From Cupriavidus pinatubonensis (GTDB taxonomy: Bacteria; Pseudomonadota; Gammaproteobacteria; Burkholderiales; Burkholderiaceae), in NCBI RefSeq assembly GCF_019602855.1, contig NZ_CP080766.1:248001-312000 (forward strand): a stretch of DNA of 64,000 nucleotides. The letters are read 5' to 3'. The notes under the pieces were generated by a model that saw only the letters and a list, made by a program, of their open reading frames with translations, was not told the DNA's origin and did no database searches. The position numbers and the translations under genes were made by a program. Below, in pieces: positions 8,206 through 16,696 of this stretch (position 1 is the first letter of the stretch; every line of letters starts with the position of its first letter).

Positions 8206-8841
8206 TCACTCCAGCGCCGGCGCCAGCGCAAGCAGTTGCTCGCGGCAGCGGGACAGGAAGGATTCTTTCAGCTCCTCGGGTTGCAGCCGCAGCGGCGTGC
8301 CGAAGGTCACGGTACAAAGGAGCGGAACCGGGATAACCTCGCCCTTCGGCATCACGCGGTTGAGGTTGTCGATCCAAACTGGGACGAATTCGATATCCGG
8401 GCATGCGCGCGCCAGATGGAAAACGCCGCTCTTGAACGGCAGAAGCGGATCGTCGGTCGTGTTGCGAGTGCCTTCCGGGAAGATAATCAGCGAGGCACCG
8501 CCCTGCAGCGCCTGCTCCATCTGAGCAATCGGGTCCGGTCCTGCGCCATCCCGGCCGGCAGTGCGGTCGATCAGCAACGCGCGGAAGACATCGCGACCGA
8601 TAAACCGCCGCATCGGCGAGGCCTCCCAGTAATCCGCACCGGCCACGGGCCGCGTCGCCGCACGCAGGTCCGGCGGCAGGCAGCCCCAGATCAGCACGAA
8701 ATCGCCGTGGCTGCTGTGGTTGGCAAAGTAGACGCGCTGTATGGCCTCCGGCAGGCAACCGTTCCAGCGCGCCTGCATGCCCGTAAGCATCTGCGCGAAC
8801 AGGATGATGGCGCGAGCCACCAGTCGTGAAAGCCAGGTCAT
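8206..8841 (-). CDS. 1-acyl-sn-glycerol-3-phosphate acyltransferase family protein (PlsC-like)
   Basis: The 211-residue protein carries the catalytic HX4D box H42-SSHG-D47 in NHSSHGDF and the substrate-binding FPEGTR motif at 121-126. This family acylates lysophosphatidic acid to phosphatidic acid at the inner membrane. An N-terminal amphipathic or membrane segment (about residues 8-22) is present. It lies 7 bp after the small membrane protein gene and 4 bp before the CdsA-like gene, within the ynb-type operon. E. coli ynbABCD has no such member, so this is an addition to the cluster. Confidence 0.9.
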   Translation of the reverse strand: MTWLSRLVARAIILFAQMLTGMQARWNGCLPEAIQRVYFANHSSHGDFVLIWGCLPPDLRAATRPVAGADYWEASPMRRFIGRDVFRALLIDRTAGRDGAGPDPIAQMEQALQGGASLIIFPEGTRNTTDDPLLPFKSGVFHLARACPDIEFVPVWIDNLNRVMPKGEVIPVPLLCTVTFGTPLRLQPEELKESFLSRCREQLLALAPALE

Positions 8842-8848
8842 GTGGAAA

Positions 8849-9295
8849 TCATTTCAGTAGCAGCAACAGGAGCGCCAGCACCAACTGCGCAAACGTCAGG
8901 GCGCCAGCGAGCTTAAGGAAGCGCAGTGCGCCGCGCGAACGCTCGACCACCGAGCGGCCCTTACGCCCCGGCGCCAGCCAACCGAAAACGGAAAGCGCCT
9001 GATCGAGTGCGTCGAGTTCCGCCGCATCTCCTGACTCAGCCAGGGCGTCGAACAGTCGACGGTCCAGTTCGACACGAGCCAGCAGCCAGAGCTCGGCCGC
9101 ACCCACGACCGCCGCCACCAAACCGAGAATCAGGTACACCAGCGAAGCCGGAGCAAAGTACCCGGCAAGCAGGAGGTTGACCATTGCCAGAACCAGCCCG
9201 GCACCATTGAGCCGGGCGGCAGCGTGCATGGCGCCGGCGGCAATGCGCGCCACCCAGGCATCGCTGGCGGGAAGTGGATGAGCTTCAGTCGGCAT
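8849..9295 (-). CDS. Small membrane protein of unknown function in the ynb-type operon
   Basis: A 148-residue protein with hydrophobic stretches at about residues 32-48, 52-72 and 128-147, and a charged central region rich in Asp, Glu and Arg. No family was recognised. ATG 9295 lies inside the end of the upstream phosphatase gene, an 11-bp overlap that suggests translational coupling. The longer in-frame reading would start deep inside that gene and is rejected. Its tight position between a PAP2/phosphatase and an acyltransferase suggests a role in the same lipid pathway, but nothing in the sequence shows an activity. Confidence 0.75.
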   Translation of the reverse strand: MPTEAHPLPASDAWVARIAAGAMHAAARLNGAGLVLAMVNLLLAGYFAPASLVYLILGLVAAVVGAAELWLLARVELDRRLFDALAESGDAAELDALDQALSVFGWLAPGRKGRSVVERSRGALRFLKLAGALTFAQLVLALLLLLLK

Positions 9296-10679
9296 GGGCG
9301 GCTCCTTGCGGATCGGCAACGGAGGCTTGCAGGTAGTGCGCCAATGCATCGACGCTTTGCGGCCCGAGCACCACGGCGGGACGGCTTTGCCGCAACAGCG
9401 CCAGCACCTGCTGCGGGTCGCGCAAACGTGCATGCAAGCCCAGCCACGCAGCCGCGATCAGCGCGCTGCGCGAGTAGCCAAGGGCGCAGCTGACCAGCAC
9501 CGTGCGCCCGTCCTGCTGCCAGCGTTCGATGACCTCGACACCGGCGCGAATCTGCGTTTGCGATGGCACGGTCAAATCCAGCACGGGAACGCAGCGGTAG
9601 AGCACGCCCGTCACGAGCCGCGGCAGTTCCGCGGTCAGGTCGAGCACGGCATCCGCGCCGGACTCGCGCAGTTCGACTTCGGCGGGGAGGCGACCGATCC
9701 AGACGCCATCGGTGAGCCGGCTGACGGCGGGCTGGCGCCGTGTCCACCAGCGCGAGTTGGCGAAAGCGCCGAGCAGATACGGCCACAGCACCCACCACGC
9801 CGCCATGGACAGGGTTCCGTCAGCACGCTTCTGAAACGCGCCCGGCTTGCCGGCACGGTAAATCATGGCAACGCAGCCCAGCGAGATAGCCGCCGACGTC
9901 AGCAGGAAAGCAGCCAAGACGGAAACGGACACAACCGCGACGCATGCCAGCCCCAGCAGTCCCGCCGCCAATGCGTAGCTCCGCGCAAGCCTGGGATCAG
10001 GCGTGCTTGCATCCGGTCCAACCGCCGGCCTCGGGAGCGCCATGGGAAAAGCAAACACGCATAACCACCCGACCAGCCAGCCCGTCGGAATATCGATGAA
10101 ATGATGCTGGTACGTCGTCAGGACGGAGACGCCGATCAGTGCAAACCAGATATGCAACAACCAACGCCACACGCCGCGCAGATGCGCGGCATACGCGACC
10201 CAGAGAATCACCAGCAGGCTGATATGGAGCGACGGCGCCTGGTTGAAGGGCTTGTCGAAGCCGCCAAGCAGCGTGAAAAGCTGCCCCGGCAGCCCCTCCG
10301 CGGGGGGACGCGCAAATGCAAAGCGCAGTGGAAACGCGATAAAGCATGCAACGGAGATAACCTGCGCCGCCAGCAAGCGCTTCACGTGGGCAAGCAGGTC
10401 CGCGCGGGTCGCCCACAGGAAAAACGAGATGCCATACAACAGGTCGATCGACCAGTACGGCACGATGGACCACGGCACGAACGGAATGCCGCGCTCCCAG
10501 CCGAAGTGGAAATACGGCACGTCTGCACGCTGGCTGGCCAGCCAGTTCGCCAGGCCGTAGGAGGAAAAGAATAGCGCACCCATGATGGCGAGCAGCCCCA
10601 GAGCCAGCCGCCATGGCCGGCCCGGTGCCGGATTCCCACCCAGCGTGGCAGAGCCATACGCTGCGCCGTCGCGCTGCAT
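9285..10679 (-). CDS. ynbD: PAP2-type phosphotransferase/phosphatase fused to a dual-specificity phosphatase (YnbD-like)
   Basis: A 464-residue two-domain protein. Residues about 25-290 are a polytopic PAP2/inositolphosphotransferase-like domain with SLH (150-152) and HHFID (192-196) motifs. Residues about 320-445 are a soluble dual-specificity phosphatase domain with the CX5R signature C398-ALGYS-R404. The first part should act on lipid phosphates or headgroup transfer in the membrane; the second on phospho-esters, perhaps phosphoinositol-like headgroups. ATG 10679 overlaps the previous stop as TGATG, so the two genes are translationally coupled. The architecture matches E. coli YnbD. Substrates are unknown. 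Confidence 0.87.
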   Translation of the reverse strand: MQRDGAAYGSATLGGNPAPGRPWRLALGLLAIMGALFFSSYGLANWLASQRADVPYFHFGWERGIPFVPWSIVPYWSIDLLYGISFFLWATRADLLAHVKRLLAAQVISVACFIAFPLRFAFARPPAEGLPGQLFTLLGGFDKPFNQAPSLHISLLVILWVAYAAHLRGVWRWLLHIWFALIGVSVLTTYQHHFIDIPTGWLVGWLCVFAFPMALPRPAVGPDASTPDPRLARSYALAAGLLGLACVAVVSVSVLAAFLLTSAAISLGCVAMIYRAGKPGAFQKRADGTLSMAAWWVLWPYLLGAFANSRWWTRRQPAVSRLTDGVWIGRLPAEVELRESGADAVLDLTAELPRLVTGVLYRCVPVLDLTVPSQTQIRAGVEVIERWQQDGRTVLVSCALGYSRSALIAAAWLGLHARLRDPQQVLALLRQSRPAVVLGPQSVDALAHYLQASVADPQGAAHAD

Positions 10680-12469
10680 CAGGCGCCCTCGCCTTTCCGG
10701 CGCGCCAGGCTGACCGTGAAGATGCCCCACGGGTCGATGCGCTGCGCGAGCTTTTCGAAACCGGCGTGGCGCACGAGTTCATCCATCTCGGCCTGCGAGC
10801 GGCGGCGCATGACCCACGCGGATCCGGCACGGTGGCTGGTTAGCGCGCGTGCGATGAACTCGAGTTGCGGATGCCACGGCTGTCCCGTATAGACCAGATA
10901 GCCGCCGGGACGCACCGCCTGTGCCAGTCCGCGCAGCGAGCATCCGACCATCTCGTTGTCCCCGAACAGTTCATAGAGCCCGGAAACGATGGCCAGCGTC
11001 GGCGCCGGATTCAGCGCGGCAAGGCTGTCGCCATCGAACGCATCGCCCTTTTCGAAGCGCGCGATCGGATCGAGGCCCTTGCGGCGGATCAGGTTCCGTC
11101 CCTGCTCGACATTGAGGTCGCTGTAGTCACGCAGCAGGATGCTCTCCACCGCGTTGCCGTCGATGTTGCCGCTTTGCGAGGTCAGCGCCTCCAGCACATA
11201 ACGCCCGTGGCCGGCGGCAATATCCACGATGCGCACCGGCTCGCCCATGGCCTGCAGGCGGCGAATGGCCTCGCCGATCAGTTCCTCGACATGCAGCTTG
11301 CGCTGCCGGATGCCACGCCAGCCAATCGCGTCCAGGTAGTTGCGGTCGACCGCCTGGCCAATGCCGAAGCGGCCCGTCGCCTTGTTGCGATAGACGTAGT
11401 CGAGCGTCGAACCCGAATCAAAACCGGTCTGGTGGCCGAGCCGTACGCCTTCGGACAACATGCCGCCAAAGCGCAGCCCTCCACGCACCATGCCCCAATA
11501 CAGGCCCGCAGGACTGCCAGCGGACAGCGGCACGGCGAGCCGGTCGGCCTCGTCCTTGAAAGGCCCCCGCCGGTCGGCGCCCAGCAGCGACACCGGCTCC
11601 GACGGTGTATCGAACTCGCGAACGATGAAACGCCGCGCGGCGGCCACGGCGGATGCGCGATCGCGTTCGCCAAGCGTGTCGTGGTAGAAACCATCGAGCA
11701 CGATGCGCTCCTTCACGCGCGCCCCCAGCCGATCGAAGAACGCGTCCTGCGGACCACGATGCACGACCCAGTCCGCGCCGGAAATCAGCAGTTGCGTGGG
11801 AACCGTAATCGCCGCTGCATCGGCCACGATGCGCTCGCCGGCATCGTAGAGATCGAGCAGCATATTGACCGCGATTGGCCGAGTAATGAGCGGATCAGCG
11901 TTGTAGCTGGCCACGCGCTGCGGATCGTGTGTCAGGAATTTCGCCTTGACGTAGCTGTTGACGAAGAACTTGCCGCGCATCTGCTGCATCAGCTTCAGGC
12001 CGGGCCGCGCGAATGGCACGTAGAGCTTGACCTTGAACGCCGGTGACGCCACGACCAGACAGCGGATGCGCGGCGCATAGTCGTGCACCCAGGTCGCAGC
12101 AAGCACGGCACCGACGCTTTGCGCCACCACGGCAATGCGATCCACGCCGATACCATGCATGGTCGCGATATGGTCGACGAAGGTCTGGATATCGCGCACC
12201 GAACAGGCGAGTCCCGGGCTGTAGCCACGCTCGCCGGGCGAGCGCCCGTGGCCGCGTGCATCCCACGCGAAGAAGGCATGGTCAGGCAAGTCCAACTCGT
12301 CCACAAGATGCGCAACGCGCCCGGAATGTTCATGTCCGCGGTGGAACAGCAGCACGGCACCGCGTGGCTGACGACTCGCAGCCGGCCAGTGCCGGTAGAA
12401 CAGTTCCTGCCCGTCATGGGTGGCAAACGAGGACTCGATCGGCGTACGTTCCACGCAGTGCGTCTCCAC
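10679..12469 (-). CDS. ynbC: Bifunctional alpha/beta hydrolase - class I SAM methyltransferase (YnbC-like)
   Basis: This 596-residue protein is a fusion. Residues about 15-285 form a monoglyceride-lipase-like alpha/beta hydrolase with FHRGHEHSG, nucleophile S118 in AQSVG (the usual first glycine is alanine), a later aspartate in ISGADWV and histidine in GFYHDT. Residues about 310-590 form a SAM-dependent methyltransferase with the motif I-like IVDIAAGHGRYV. The two activities suggest deacylation and methylation of a lipid. It begins 2 bp after the ynbA stop with GTG 12469; GTG 12454, after GTGGAG, is an alternative. It matches E. coli YnbC in order and architecture. Confidence 0.88.
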   Translation of the reverse strand: METHCVERTPIESSFATHDGQELFYRHWPAASRQPRGAVLLFHRGHEHSGRVAHLVDELDLPDHAFFAWDARGHGRSPGERGYSPGLACSVRDIQTFVDHIATMHGIGVDRIAVVAQSVGAVLAATWVHDYAPRIRCLVVASPAFKVKLYVPFARPGLKLMQQMRGKFFVNSYVKAKFLTHDPQRVASYNADPLITRPIAVNMLLDLYDAGERIVADAAAITVPTQLLISGADWVVHRGPQDAFFDRLGARVKERIVLDGFYHDTLGERDRASAVAAARRFIVREFDTPSEPVSLLGADRRGPFKDEADRLAVPLSAGSPAGLYWGMVRGGLRFGGMLSEGVRLGHQTGFDSGSTLDYVYRNKATGRFGIGQAVDRNYLDAIGWRGIRQRKLHVEELIGEAIRRLQAMGEPVRIVDIAAGHGRYVLEALTSQSGNIDGNAVESILLRDYSDLNVEQGRNLIRRKGLDPIARFEKGDAFDGDSLAALNPAPTLAIVSGLYELFGDNEMVGCSLRGLAQAVRPGGYLVYTGQPWHPQLEFIARALTSHRAGSAWVMRRRSQAEMDELVRHAGFEKLAQRIDPWGIFTVSLARRKGEGA

Positions 12470-12471
12470 AA

Positions 12472-13101
12472 TTAGAACGTCGACCGGCGGGCCTGGCTCT
12501 CGCGAGCCTCCTGCACGCCACGGCGTACCCGGTTGATGATGGTCAGCACCGTCAACAACGACAGCAAGATCCAGAACCAGTGCCCGAACCCACCCAGCCC
12601 CTGCCCGCAGCCGACCCAGAATCCGAGCGCACCGAGCACCAGCGCGCGGTCGCTCTTGCCGAGCGGGCCGTCATAGCGCCGGCTCGCGCCGGCCAGCGGC
12701 CCGATCAGGCCCGCGCACTCGGCCACCACGGCCAGGATGGCGAACAGGATGACTTCGCCACCCGACGAGGGCATGGCCCAGGCAAACGGAATGGTCAGTG
12801 CGAGGTCCGAAACAATGTCGCCGAGCTCGTTGAGGTATGCGCCCAGCACGCTTTGCTGCCCGTGTTCGCGCGCGAGCATGCCATCGATGGCGTTCAGCGC
12901 CATCCGCACGAACAGCCACAGCGGCATCAGCAGGAACACCGCGGGCAGCCACGCCAGTCCGCCGGCCAGCGCGCCGACCACCAGGGAACCGGCAGCCGCC
13001 GCCAGCGTGACCTGGTTGGCCGTCACGCCCGACGCTGCAAGCCGTTGCACAGTGGGCCGCAGAAGTGCCTGGAACTTCGGTTTGATCTGGTAAAGCGTCA
13101 T
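12472..13101 (-). CDS. ynbA: CDP-alcohol phosphatidyltransferase family protein (YnbA-like)
   Basis: A 209-residue integral membrane protein with the CDP-alcohol phosphotransferase box at residues 70-95. The family pattern D-x2-D-G-x2-A-R-x8-G-x3-D-x3-D is kept for D73, G74, A77, R78, G87 and D95, but the first and third aspartates are N70 and N91. Members transfer an alcohol to a CDP-linked lipid in the inner membrane. ATG 13101 starts MTLYQIKPKF; the longer frame has no membrane-protein character. It heads the operon ynbA-ynbC-ynbD-148aa-plsC-ynbB. The phosphatidyl acceptor is unknown. Confidence 0.88.
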   Translation of the reverse strand: MTLYQIKPKFQALLRPTVQRLAASGVTANQVTLAAAAGSLVVGALAGGLAWLPAVFLLMPLWLFVRMALNAIDGMLAREHGQQSVLGAYLNELGDIVSDLALTIPFAWAMPSSGGEVILFAILAVVAECAGLIGPLAGASRRYDGPLGKSDRALVLGALGFWVGCGQGLGGFGHWFWILLSLLTVLTIINRVRRGVQEARESQARRSTF

Positions 13102-13172
13102 GGTCTGGTCGGTTCCGGGATCGAAGCATGCTGCCGTGCCACGGCGATGCCGCCGTGTGCGTGAGCTCGCCT

Positions 13173-13216
13173 GCACAATCTGCGGAGCATAGCGGGAGTT
13201 TGCGCAACCGCAAACT
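13173..13216 (-). promoter_or_regulatory. Candidate ynb-operon promoter and 8-bp inverted repeat
   Basis: Upstream of ynbA a perfect inverted repeat AGTTTGCG-CAAC-CGCAAACT occupies 13197-13216. On the minus strand a -35-like TTGCGG lies inside the repeat and a -10-like TATGCT follows 16 bp later. The two hexamers are only moderate matches, but this is the only clear element in the 182-bp gap between livF and ynbA. It may be a regulator site for the lipid operon. Confidence 0.38.
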
Positions 13217-13283
13217 ATCGTGACAGCCCCCGATACATTTTCGGCCACCTGCGCCAGGGCGGAGCCATTGTCCGGAAGCGTTG

Positions 13284-13985
13284 TCAGCCGATTCCCATCA
13301 GTCGGTCCAGGCGCCTTTTGTCCGCCAGCAGGCTGGCACTGTCTGACGCGTGGACCACCCTGCCCCGGTCGAGAACCATCGCCTGCGCAGTCATTGCCAG
13401 CGCCAGCCTTGCATGCTGTTCAACCACGATCACGGCCATCCCGCCCTGCCCGATCAGATTGCCAATCACGCGCTGCAGTTCCTGGATGATGATGGGCGCC
13501 AGACCCTCCATGGGCTCGTCGAGCAGCAGCAAGGCAGGATTGAGCATCAGCGCGCGCGCAATGGCCAGCATCTGCTGTTCGCCGCCCGACAACTGGTTGC
13601 CGAGGTTTCGCCGGCGTTCCTGCAGGCGCGGGAACAGTTCATACACGCGCGCCAGCGTCCAATGGCCCGGACGCGCCACGGCACTCAGGTTCTCTTCCAC
13701 GGTCAGCGAGGGAAACACCCAGCGCTCCTGCGGCACCCAGCCGATGCCGGCCTGCGCGCGCTGGTGGGACGGCAACCGCGCCAGGTCGCGCCCCTGCCAG
13801 CACAGCGTGCCGCGGCGAACGCGCGTAAAACCCATTAGTGTGGCGAGCAATGTGGTCTTGCCCACGCCGTTGCGGCCGAGCAGCGCGAGGCTGTCCCCGG
13901 ACCCCAGCGCAAGGTCGATGCCGTCGATTACCACGGCGTCGCCGTAGCCCGCGCTCAGTCCGTCGATACGCAGCAGCTCACCCAT
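13284..13985 (-). CDS. livF: Branched-chain-type ABC transporter ATP-binding protein LivF
   Basis: The 233-residue ATPase has Walker A GRNGVGKTT, signature LSGGEQQML and Walker B LLLLDEP, with the downstream H-loop in VVEQHARLAL. The length and the motif layout are those of LivF. It energises import through LivHM at the cytoplasmic face. ATG 13985 overlaps the livG stop by 8 bp. It is the last gene of pobA-livHMGF, suggesting an aromatic acid rather than leucine as ligand. Confidence 0.92.
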   Translation of the reverse strand: MGELLRIDGLSAGYGDAVVIDGIDLALGSGDSLALLGRNGVGKTTLLATLMGFTRVRRGTLCWQGRDLARLPSHQRAQAGIGWVPQERWVFPSLTVEENLSAVARPGHWTLARVYELFPRLQERRRNLGNQLSGGEQQMLAIARALMLNPALLLLDEPMEGLAPIIIQELQRVIGNLIGQGGMAVIVVEQHARLALAMTAQAMVLDRGRVVHASDSASLLADKRRLDRLMGIG

Positions 13986-14730
13986 GCACCGCCTCCCCAA
14001 GGTAGACCTCTTTCACGCGCAGGTCGGCGGCGATTTCGGCCGGTGCGCCCTCGGTCAGCACCTTGCCGCCAACAAGCACCGTAATGCGCTCGGCAAAGCG
14101 GAATACGAGGTCCATGTCATGCTCGATGAATACGATCGTGATTTCGCGCGGCAGCGCGGCAATGACATCGAACAGTTCCGCGCTTTCCGCCGACGGAATG
14201 CCGGCCGCGGGCTCGTCCAGCAGCAGGATCGACGGCCGCGTGGCAAGCGCCAGCGCAATCTCGAGCAGCCGCTGCTTGCCATACGGCAGGCAGCGCGTCT
14301 CTACATCGGCCTCGCCATCGATCCGCAGGCTCGCCAGCACGGCCATGGCCTCGTCCACCAGCGCGCGCTGCGACGCCACGGTCCGCGACCAGATGCGCGC
14401 CGCGCCGGTACGTTCGGCCACAGCCAGAACCACCGATTCGAGCACTGTCAGCCCCGGAAACAGCGTGTTGATCTGGAATGTCCGTGTCATGCCCAGGCGC
14501 ACGCGCGCATGCTGAGGCAGCTTGGTAATTTCCTGGGTCCCCAGCCAGATGCGACCCGAGGTCGGCGCCAGCGCACCGGTCAGCAGGTTGATAAACGTGG
14601 TCTTTCCCGCGCCGTTCGGGCCAATCAACGCATGGCGTGTCCCGGGCGCGAAGTTGAGCGAGATATCGCTGTTGGCCACGAACGCGCCCCACTGGCGCGA
14701 CAGGCCTTCTGTACGAAGTACTGCTGTCAT
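13978..14730 (-). CDS. livG: Branched-chain-type ABC transporter ATP-binding protein LivG
   Basis: The 250-residue ATPase has Walker A GPNGAGKTT, the LivG-type degenerate signature LPYGKQRLLEIA and Walker B LLLDEPAAG. LivG pairs with LivF as the nucleotide-binding dimer of a type II-like amino-acid or aromatic-acid importer. ATG 14730 overlaps the livM stop by 4 bp (ATGA). The longer in-frame opening upstream lies inside livM and was rejected. Confidence 0.92.
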   Translation of the reverse strand: MTAVLRTEGLSRQWGAFVANSDISLNFAPGTRHALIGPNGAGKTTFINLLTGALAPTSGRIWLGTQEITKLPQHARVRLGMTRTFQINTLFPGLTVLESVVLAVAERTGAARIWSRTVASQRALVDEAMAVLASLRIDGEADVETRCLPYGKQRLLEIALALATRPSILLLDEPAAGIPSAESAELFDVIAALPREITIVFIEHDMDLVFRFAERITVLVGGKVLTEGAPAEIAADLRVKEVYLGEAVHG

Positions 14731-15785
14731 GGCGCACCGCCTTCGAGCCGTGTCCCGGTACGCCGCGTCAGCCGGCTTCGCGCGGCGTCCATGGCGCCCA
14801 TGACTCCTCCCCTTGCAAACAGCACCACCAGCACCAGCAACAGGCCGATCCAAAACTGCCAGTACACCGGGTTCATGCCAGCCAGTACATCCTGCGCAAT
14901 CATGTACAGCGCCGCGCCAGCCAGTGCGCCATACAGGCGTCCGGTACCGCCCAGCACCAGCATGACGAGCAGCTCCGCCGAGCGCGGAAAGCCGAGCACG
15001 TCCATGCCGACAAACTGTGTCGTCTGCGCGAGCAGTGCACCAGCCACCCCGGCAATCGCTGCGGACAGCGTGAACGTCGTGCGCAACCGGCGCGGCACGT
15101 CAGCACCGAGTGCGGGCATGCGCCGGCCGCCGTCGCGTATGCCGCGCAGCGACAGGCCGAACGGCGACTGGGTAAGGCGCCGCAACAGCAGAAATAGCGC
15201 GAACGTCGCCGCCAGGCTGTACACGTAGGCGGTCTTGCCGATCAAGTCGAATTCAAATACGCCAAGCAGGCGGTCCATGGCCACGCCGGACAAACCGTCC
15301 ACGCCTCCGGTGACGAATGCCGCCTTGTTGGCAGCCTCGAACAGCATCAGGCCGATGCCCAGCGTCACCATCAGGCGCGTGAGATCGCCGCCCCGCACCA
15401 CCAGGAAGCTGCACAGCCAGCCGGCCACGGCGGCCATTGCCGCGGCGGCCAGCAGGCCACTGAGCGGCTCGCCCCAGCCGTGCGCCGCCAGCAAGCCAGC
15501 CGTATAGGCACCAAGTCCGAAGAATGCTGCGTGCCCGAGCGAGACAATCCCCGCATAGCCAAGGATCAGGTCGAGAGACAGCGCGAACAGCCCGCTGATC
15601 AGGATCTGGCTGCCGAGGATCAGGTAGTCCGGCAGCGCAAAGAAGGCCGCGACAGGCAACAGCCAGAACAAGAATTCGGCCGGATGCCAGCGCCCGTCCG
15701 GCAACTTCCGCCGCGCGGGCGCCGGTGCGCCGGCGGCTTCGCCGGACGATGCGGCGGGCCGCATCGCACGCATCAGCGTCTTCAT
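14727..15785 (-). CDS. livM: Branched-chain-type ABC transporter permease LivM
   Basis: A 352-residue inner-membrane permease with a cytoplasmic Pro/Ala-rich N terminus of about 35 residues and roughly eight to ten hydrophobic spans. The motif LILGYAGIVSLGHAAFFGLG is the hallmark of LivM proteins. It pairs with LivH to form the translocation channel. The start overlaps the livH stop by 4 bp (ATGA). Confidence 0.92.
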   Translation of the reverse strand: MKTLMRAMRPAASSGEAAGAPAPARRKLPDGRWHPAEFLFWLLPVAAFFALPDYLILGSQILISGLFALSLDLILGYAGIVSLGHAAFFGLGAYTAGLLAAHGWGEPLSGLLAAAAMAAVAGWLCSFLVVRGGDLTRLMVTLGIGLMLFEAANKAAFVTGGVDGLSGVAMDRLLGVFEFDLIGKTAYVYSLAATFALFLLLRRLTQSPFGLSLRGIRDGGRRMPALGADVPRRLRTTFTLSAAIAGVAGALLAQTTQFVGMDVLGFPRSAELLVMLVLGGTGRLYGALAGAALYMIAQDVLAGMNPVYWQFWIGLLLVLVVLFARGGVMGAMDAARSRLTRRTGTRLEGGAP

Positions 15786-16645
15786 GCGCGCCTCCCGTAC
15801 AGGCCAGCCGGAAACAGGACCAGCAACAGCACCATCATCGCGTAGATGACAAAGGCACCGACTGCTGGCACGTAGTACTTCCCGGCCACGTCCGCGACGC
15901 CGAGCACCAGCGCCGCAAGCAGCGGCCCTCGGATGGACCCGGCGCCGCCGACAGCCACCACGAGCAGGAAATACACCATGTACTTGAGCGGGAACGCCGG
16001 ATCGAGGCCAAGCATATCGACGCCGAGCCCTCCGCCGAGCCCCGCCAGGCCGGAGCCCAGCGCGAATGTCAGGCTGAATACGCGGTCAACATTGATGCCC
16101 AGCCCGCGCGCGGCCTGCTGGTTGTCCACCGCGGCCCGCACTTGCGCGCCGAAGCGCGTGCGCGCCACCAGCCAGCCCAGTGTCGCGGTGATCGCCACCA
16201 CCACACCGATCAGGAAGAGCCGGTACACGCCCAGATCCACCCCGCCCACGCGCACTTGGCCGCGCAGCGCCGCGGGCAGTTCCACGGGCTGCTGGCCCGG
16301 GCCGAACAGGTAGTTCGCTCCGGCCATCGCCATGAATGTCAGGCCGATGGAAAACAGCACCTGGTCGAGATGGCTCGCCTGGTAGAGCCTGCGGTACAGT
16401 GTGCGTTCCAGTACCCAGCCCGCGGCCGCTGCCCCGGCGAACGCAATCAGCAGCGACAGCAGGAATGGCACGCCGGCGCGGTTCATCAGCACCACGGCGA
16501 CATAGCCACCCAGCATCGCGAAGGCGCCATGCGCGAGGTTGACGAAATTCATCAGGCCCATGGTCACGGATAGCCCGACGCTGATCAGGAACAACAGGCT
16601 GCCGTACGCCAGGCCGTCAAACAGCACGCCCAAGAGACTTGTCAT
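15782..16645 (-). CDS. livH: Branched-chain-type ABC transporter permease LivH
   Basis: A 287-residue polytopic permease; VTMGLMNFVNLAHGAFAMLG near residue 30 is the characteristic LivH motif. It forms the membrane channel with LivM. The gene starts 51 bp downstream of pobA on the same strand and is followed by overlapping livM, livG and livF. No periplasmic binding protein gene is in this operon, which is unusual for a Liv system. Confidence 0.92.
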   Translation of the reverse strand: MTSLLGVLFDGLAYGSLLFLISVGLSVTMGLMNFVNLAHGAFAMLGGYVAVVLMNRAGVPFLLSLLIAFAGAAAAGWVLERTLYRRLYQASHLDQVLFSIGLTFMAMAGANYLFGPGQQPVELPAALRGQVRVGGVDLGVYRLFLIGVVVAITATLGWLVARTRFGAQVRAAVDNQQAARGLGINVDRVFSLTFALGSGLAGLGGGLGVDMLGLDPAFPLKYMVYFLLVVAVGGAGSIRGPLLAALVLGVADVAGKYYVPAVGAFVIYAMMVLLLVLFPAGLYGRRA

Positions 16646-16696
16646 GGTGATCGGTACATTCGGTGGGGCTAAGTTGCGTTGAAGAAAGGGACGCGC

